Shown here: in pieces, positions 60,828-64,000 of the stretch
How positions within the stretch are numbered: position 1 is the first letter of the stretch
Layout: the number at the start of each line of letters is the position of its first letter
Origin: JACPVF01 sp964502095
GTDB lineage: Bacteria > Chloroflexota > Anaerolineae > Anaerolineales > Villigracilaceae
DNA: 64,000 nt
Assembly: GCA_964502095.1 (NCBI GenBank)
Contig: CAZCUF010000010.1
Span: 1-64,000, forward strand
Direction of reading: 5' to 3'
Position numbers and translations under genes: made by a program
Notes under the pieces: model-generated
What the model was told of the DNA's origin: nothing
Database searches by the model: none
The model's input: the letters and a program-made list of their open reading frames with translations, nothing else

Positions 60828-61997
60828 ATGAAGATCAATCGAATCGGGATTGTTTTAGCGGTGTTGGTGTTAGCCGCATTGGCCTGTCAGAGCATGAGCC
60901 TGGCGCCCAGCACTGTGGCGCCGCCTCCAACTTTGGCCGCGCCGCAAGTTAACACCCAGCCGGGAGACGCACCCCTTCCGGCAGGCGGAAACCCGGCGGC
61001 TCAACAGGATGCATTGACCGCGCTATATCGAAATGCCAACCCAGGCATTGTGGCGATTCTCAACTCGTCTGGCGGAGGCAGTCTCGGCTCCGGTTTCGTG
61101 TACGATGCGCAAGGTCATATCATAACCAATTATCATGTAGTGGAAGGCGCAACCAAAGTGGAAGTGGACTTCCCCTCCGGATTCAAAGTTTACGGAAATG
61201 TTATCGGCACCGATCTGGACTCGGACCTGGCCGTGGTTAAGGTGGAGGCTCCCGCCGATCAATTGCATCCGGTTCCGCTGGGCGACTCGAGCGCCCTGCA
61301 AGTCGGTCAAACTGTAATCGCGATCGGCAACCCCTTCGGTTTGAGCGGCACCATGACGGTGGGCGTCATATCGGCCCTCAACCGCACATTGGATTCAGCG
61401 CACCAGACTCCCGACGGAGCCTTCTTCACTGCAGGCGATATCATCCAAACCGACGCGGCCATCAACCCGGGCAACTCGGGCGGCCCGCTCTTTAACTTGA
61501 ACGGCGAAGTGATCGGAGTCAACCGCGCGATCCGCACGCTGAACTCCACCACTTCGGGCGAGCCGATCAATTCGGGCATCGGCTTTGCCGTGCCGGTCAA
61601 TATCGTCAAGCGCGTTGTGCCGGTGCTGATCTCCAGCGGAAAATACGATTATCCGTACCTCGGCATCTCTTCCCTGCCGAGCGAGGCGATGACTCTCGAT
61701 ACGATCAACCTGCTCGGACTCAAATCCTATACCGGCGCGTATGTCACTAACGTCGTATCGGGCAGTCCGGCAGATAAGGCGGGCATCAAAGGGGGCACAC
61801 AACCCACCAGCGTCCGGGACCTGAATGCGGGCGGAGATTTGATCGTCGCCGTCGACGGCAGGCCCATCCGCAGTTTCGACGAACTGCTTTCGTATCTGAT
61901 CGAGAACAAATCCCCCGGCGATACCATCGTGTTCACCGTGATGCGCGGGGACCAGAAATCGGATATCACGGTTACGCTGGGCAAGCGGCCCAACTAA
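60828..61997 (+). CDS. HtrA/DegP-like serine protease, lipoprotein-anchored
   Basis: 389 residues: signal peptide with lipobox LAALAC (Cys20), a Pro/Ala linker, trypsin-like domain with the triad His103 (TNYHVVEGA), Asp133 (DSDLAVVKV) and Ser217 (NPGNSGGPL), and one PDZ domain (about 290-385, SGSPADKAGI). The lipobox suggests membrane anchoring outside the cytoplasm. AAGGAG with 5 nt spacing precedes the ATG. It degrades or refolds damaged exported proteins, probably cotranscribed with the CbpA gene. Confidence 0.94.
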   Translation: MKINRIGIVLAVLVLAALACQSMSLAPSTVAPPPTLAAPQVNTQPGDAPLPAGGNPAAQQDALTALYRNANPGIVAILNSSGGGSLGSGFVYDAQGHIITNYHVVEGATKVEVDFPSGFKVYGNVIGTDLDSDLAVVKVEAPADQLHPVPLGDSSALQVGQTVIAIGNPFGLSGTMTVGVISALNRTLDSAHQTPDGAFFTAGDIIQTDAAINPGNSGGPLFNLNGEVIGVNRAIRTLNSTTSGEPINSGIGFAVPVNIVKRVVPVLISSGKYDYPYLGISSLPSEAMTLDTINLLGLKSYTGAYVTNVVSGSPADKAGIKGGTQPTSVRDLNAGGDLIVAVDGRPIRSFDELLSYLIENKSPGDTIVFTVMRGDQKSDITVTLGKRPN

Positions 61998-62006
61998 CCG
62001 GAACAA

Positions 62007-62035
62007 ATCGGGCGAGGTCAATGACCTCGCCCGAT
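62007..62035. terminator. Bidirectional hairpin between convergent genes
   Basis: ATCGGGCGAGGTCA-A-TGACCTCGCCCGAT, a perfect 14-bp inverted repeat with a 1-nt centre, between the HtrA-like and YedY-like stops. The T tracts are weak. Confidence 0.7.
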
Positions 62036-62039
62036 TGAT

Positions 62040-62681
62040 TCAATCGAAACGTTCTTCGCGCCACACATCGGCGCGGTTATGATACCCAGCCTGTTCCCAA
62101 AAACCGCGCCGGTCGCGCGGCATGAATTCCAGCGAGCGCAGCCATTTGGCGCCCTTCCAAAAATACGGTGTTTCGAGATTCTTTTGACTCGGAATGAGCC
62201 CCACGACGCCGCGCAGTGGATAGCCATGATCGGGCGTGATCGGTTCGCCGTTCAAGTGAGTGGCCATCAGAAAGTTATCCTGCAACACAATCTCCAGCGG
62301 CAGGTTGACCGTAAAGCCATATTCCGCATGTTGCATGACGTGCGTAGCGCCCGGCTTGATCTTGAACAGCCCGTTCGCCAGCATGGTCCTGACCGAGACC
62401 CCCTCCCACACCGTATCGAACTTGCTCCAGCGCGTCACACAATGAATATCCATCTGGAGCCGGGTGTGCGGCAGTTGCTTGAACTCATCCCACGTCCAGC
62501 GTTTTTCAGCCTCCACCTCGCCCCACACACGGAAGTCCCATGTGGCAGGTTGGAAGGCAGGCACAGGGCCGTAATGCAGAACGGGAAACTTCAACGTAAG
62601 CGACTGACCGGGAGGCATGCGTCCTTCCTGGCGAACGCGCTCCTCCTCCTGGCGGCGGTCGAGACCTTCAACTGAAAGCAT
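62040..62681 (-). CDS. YedY/sulfite-oxidase-like molybdopterin protein
   Basis: 213 residues of the Oxidored_molyb fold: KFPVLHYGPVPAF, the molybdenum-ligand cysteine in MDIHCVTRWSKFD (Cys81), and HGYPLRGVVGLIPSQKNLETPYFWKGAKWL. No twin-arginine signal, so it appears cytosolic, unlike MsrP, which is exported. The heme-binding partner MsrQ is not in the window. Substrate unknown. Confidence 0.9.
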   Translation of the reverse strand: MLSVEGLDRRQEEERVRQEGRMPPGQSLTLKFPVLHYGPVPAFQPATWDFRVWGEVEAEKRWTWDEFKQLPHTRLQMDIHCVTRWSKFDTVWEGVSVRTMLANGLFKIKPGATHVMQHAEYGFTVNLPLEIVLQDNFLMATHLNGEPITPDHGYPLRGVVGLIPSQKNLETPYFWKGAKWLRSLEFMPRDRRGFWEQAGYHNRADVWREERFD

Positions 62682-62849
62682 GGTGCGCTCCTATAAATAA
62701 CGATACGGAATAATGACATCCAATAGACTTATTCGAAGCGGGAGATTTTACCCGAACAATCTTACCAAATTATTGCGTCTCAGCCAAATCCCGCGCCTGG
62801 GCCGAATCCTTTCCCGAGATTCGTCCGGCACAGGCAGTGAAAAGAACCT

Positions 62850-62855
62850 TATAAT
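62850..62855 (+). promoter_or_regulatory. -10 box of the Castor/Pollux-like gene
   Basis: TATAAT, 26 nt before the ATG at 62882; GAGGG sits 3-4 nt before the ATG. Confidence 0.45.
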
Positions 62856-62881
62856 TCAGCCAATTCACAGCGTGAGGGTCC

Positions 62882-64000
62882 ATGCCGTCCACGACACACA
62901 GCTTCAAAGAACGCCTGCGCTATCGCTTCGATAACAGCATTTCCCGCAGTCCGCTGAGACTGCTGATCTGGCTGGCGGGTGCGGCAATTTCGATTGTGCT
63001 CCTATTTTCCGCGGGGTTATACATCGTCCACATCAGCCCAGTCGACGAACCCGGCTTCTTCAACACTTTCTGGAACATTCTGTTTCAAGCATTAACTCCC
63101 AACCCTGTGGACCCGAAAGACCAGCCGATTCTTTATCTGCTGGTCATGCTGGTAATTACATTCATCAGCCTATTCCTCGTGAGCATTCTGATCGGCGCAT
63201 TGAGCAACACCATCCAGGTCAAAATGGACGATCTTCGCAAAGGCCGCTCGCTGGTGCTGGAGCAGGAACATACGGTCATTCTCGGATGGTCGCCGCAGAT
63301 TTTCACGATCATCTCCGAATTGGTCATCGCCAACGAGAATCGCAAACAGGGCGCGGTCGTCGCCATTTTGGCAGACCGGGATAAGGTCGAGATGGAAGAC
63401 GCGATCCGCGCCCGCCTTCCCAAAACCGAAAACACCAAAGTCATCTGCCGTTCGGGGAATCCGCTCGATCTCAACGATCTCGAAATCGTCAGCCCGCATT
63501 CGGCGCGTTCCATCATCATCCTGCCGCAGGGCAAAGACCCGGATTCGCATGTCGTCAAATGTGTGCTGGCCATTGTGAACAACCCCAGGCGGCGCGCCGA
63601 ACCTTATCACATCGTGACGCAGATTCACGATTCAAAAGATGTGGATGTAGTGCGGATGATCGGCGCGCGCGACCATGTGCTCCCGATTCTGGCAAATGAC
63701 CTGATCGCGCGCGTCGTTGCACAAACCTCGCGTCAATCGGGACTTTCGGTTGTGTACACCGAACTGATGAATTTCAGCGGCGACGAAATTTACTTCGCCG
63801 GCGCCGAAGATTTGATCGGCAGGACATACGGCGACGCGCTTTTAGCTTATGAAGATTCGTCTGTGATGGGCCTGGAAAAAGCAAACGGCCGCATCGAAGT
63901 GAATCCGCCGATGAATACGCTGATCGAATCCGGCGACCGCATTTTCGCCATTTCACGGGACGACGACACCATCCGCCTCTCGAATCTCGCCGCAATTCCC
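62882..64000 (+). CDS. Castor/Pollux-like ion channel (RCK-type), truncated by window edge
   Basis: The first 373 residues are visible and open to the right edge. Two membrane helices (about 27-50 and 85-108) flank a short loop, then an NAD-binding-like (RCK) region with VILGWSPQIFTIISELVIANE, VVAILADRDKVEMEDAI and VICRSGNPLDLNDL, which matches CASTOR/POLLUX-type proteins (about 600-plus residues in the family). In plants these are nuclear envelope cation channels; bacterial members are uncharacterised. No selectivity filter of the usual potassium type is evident in the loop. Confidence 0.85.
   Translation, partial: MPSTTHSFKERLRYRFDNSISRSPLRLLIWLAGAAISIVLLFSAGLYIVHISPVDEPGFFNTFWNILFQALTPNPVDPKDQPILYLLVMLVITFISLFLVSILIGALSNTIQVKMDDLRKGRSLVLEQEHTVILGWSPQIFTIISELVIANENRKQGAVVAILADRDKVEMEDAIRARLPKTENTKVICRSGNPLDLNDLEIVSPHSARSIIILPQGKDPDSHVVKCVLAIVNNPRRRAEPYHIVTQIHDSKDVDVVRMIGARDHVLPILANDLIARVVAQTSRQSGLSVVYTELMNFSGDEIYFAGAEDLIGRTYGDALLAYEDSSVMGLEKANGRIEVNPPMNTLIESGDRIFAISRDDDTIRLSNLAAIP

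Overview
The window is a gene-dense bacterial chromosome segment of moderately high GC. It reads best as Chloroflexota, probably class Anaerolineae. That placement is an inference from gene content: many lipoproteins with Thr/Pro linkers after the lipobox cysteine, large families of polytopic glycosyltransferase-like proteins, FHA and GAF/GGDEF signalling proteins, and housekeeping genes scattered in short operons. I see no tRNA, rRNA, CRISPR array, IS element or prophage. One structured RNA, tmRNA, is present.

Layout. 1-5.9 kb: a truncated secreted zinc metalloprotease, clpC, an acetyltransferase and a small four-helix membrane protein. 5.9-12.1 kb: a minus-strand run of an AI-2E-type permease, a 61-residue protein, a P1-family peptidase and two paralogous membrane proteins of unknown function. 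12.2-15.9 kb: an FHA membrane protein, lipB and a DprE1/DprE2-like oxidase-reductase pair. 16-25.5 kb: a GAF-GGDEF cyclase, a lipid kinase, a helicase-associated-domain protein, kbl, a third paralog of the membrane family, a CDF transporter and an UlaG-like hydrolase. 25.6-32 kb: an ABC-F ATPase, an N-acetyltransferase, proC, ruvA, ruvC, yebC and a DegV protein.

32-35.7 kb is a rearranged patch. A LuxR-type regulator, two small exported proteins and an MFS transporter are linked by a chimeric duplication whose join falls on an 11-bp direct repeat. 35.7-41.8 kb: an SbcD-like nuclease, a C39-like/TPR protein, dnaK, a lipoprotein and tmRNA. 41.8-46.3 kb: a four-gene glycan operon (GT39-like transferase, methyltransferase, GT2 transferase, nucleotide-sugar epimerase). 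46.6-49.8 kb: three overlapping genes for a receiver/TadZ-like protein with a degenerate P-loop, a sirtuin and a GAF histidine kinase. 49.9-58.2 kb: mutL, a HAD nucleotidase, an S41 protease, a YugP-type peptidase, a flippase-like protein and an MrfA-like helicase carrying an inserted HNH domain. 58.2-64 kb: a DUF3298-type lipoprotein, a LOG protein, a CbpA-like DnaJ, an HtrA-like lipoprotein, a YedY-like molybdoenzyme and the start of a Castor/Pollux-like channel.

Themes. Protein quality control recurs (ClpC, DnaK, DnaJ, HtrA, CtpA-like, YugP, tmRNA), as does DNA repair (MutL, RuvA/C, SbcD, MrfA-HNH) and envelope glycan or lipid synthesis. Several genes have a TATAAT-like -10 box ending only 6-9 nt before the start codon and no Shine-Dalgarno, so leaderless transcription looks common here. 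The observations I rate highest are the HNH-bearing helicase, the receiver-TadZ/sirtuin/histidine-kinase operon, the microhomology duplication, the DprE1/DprE2-like pair and the uncharacterised membrane-protein family.
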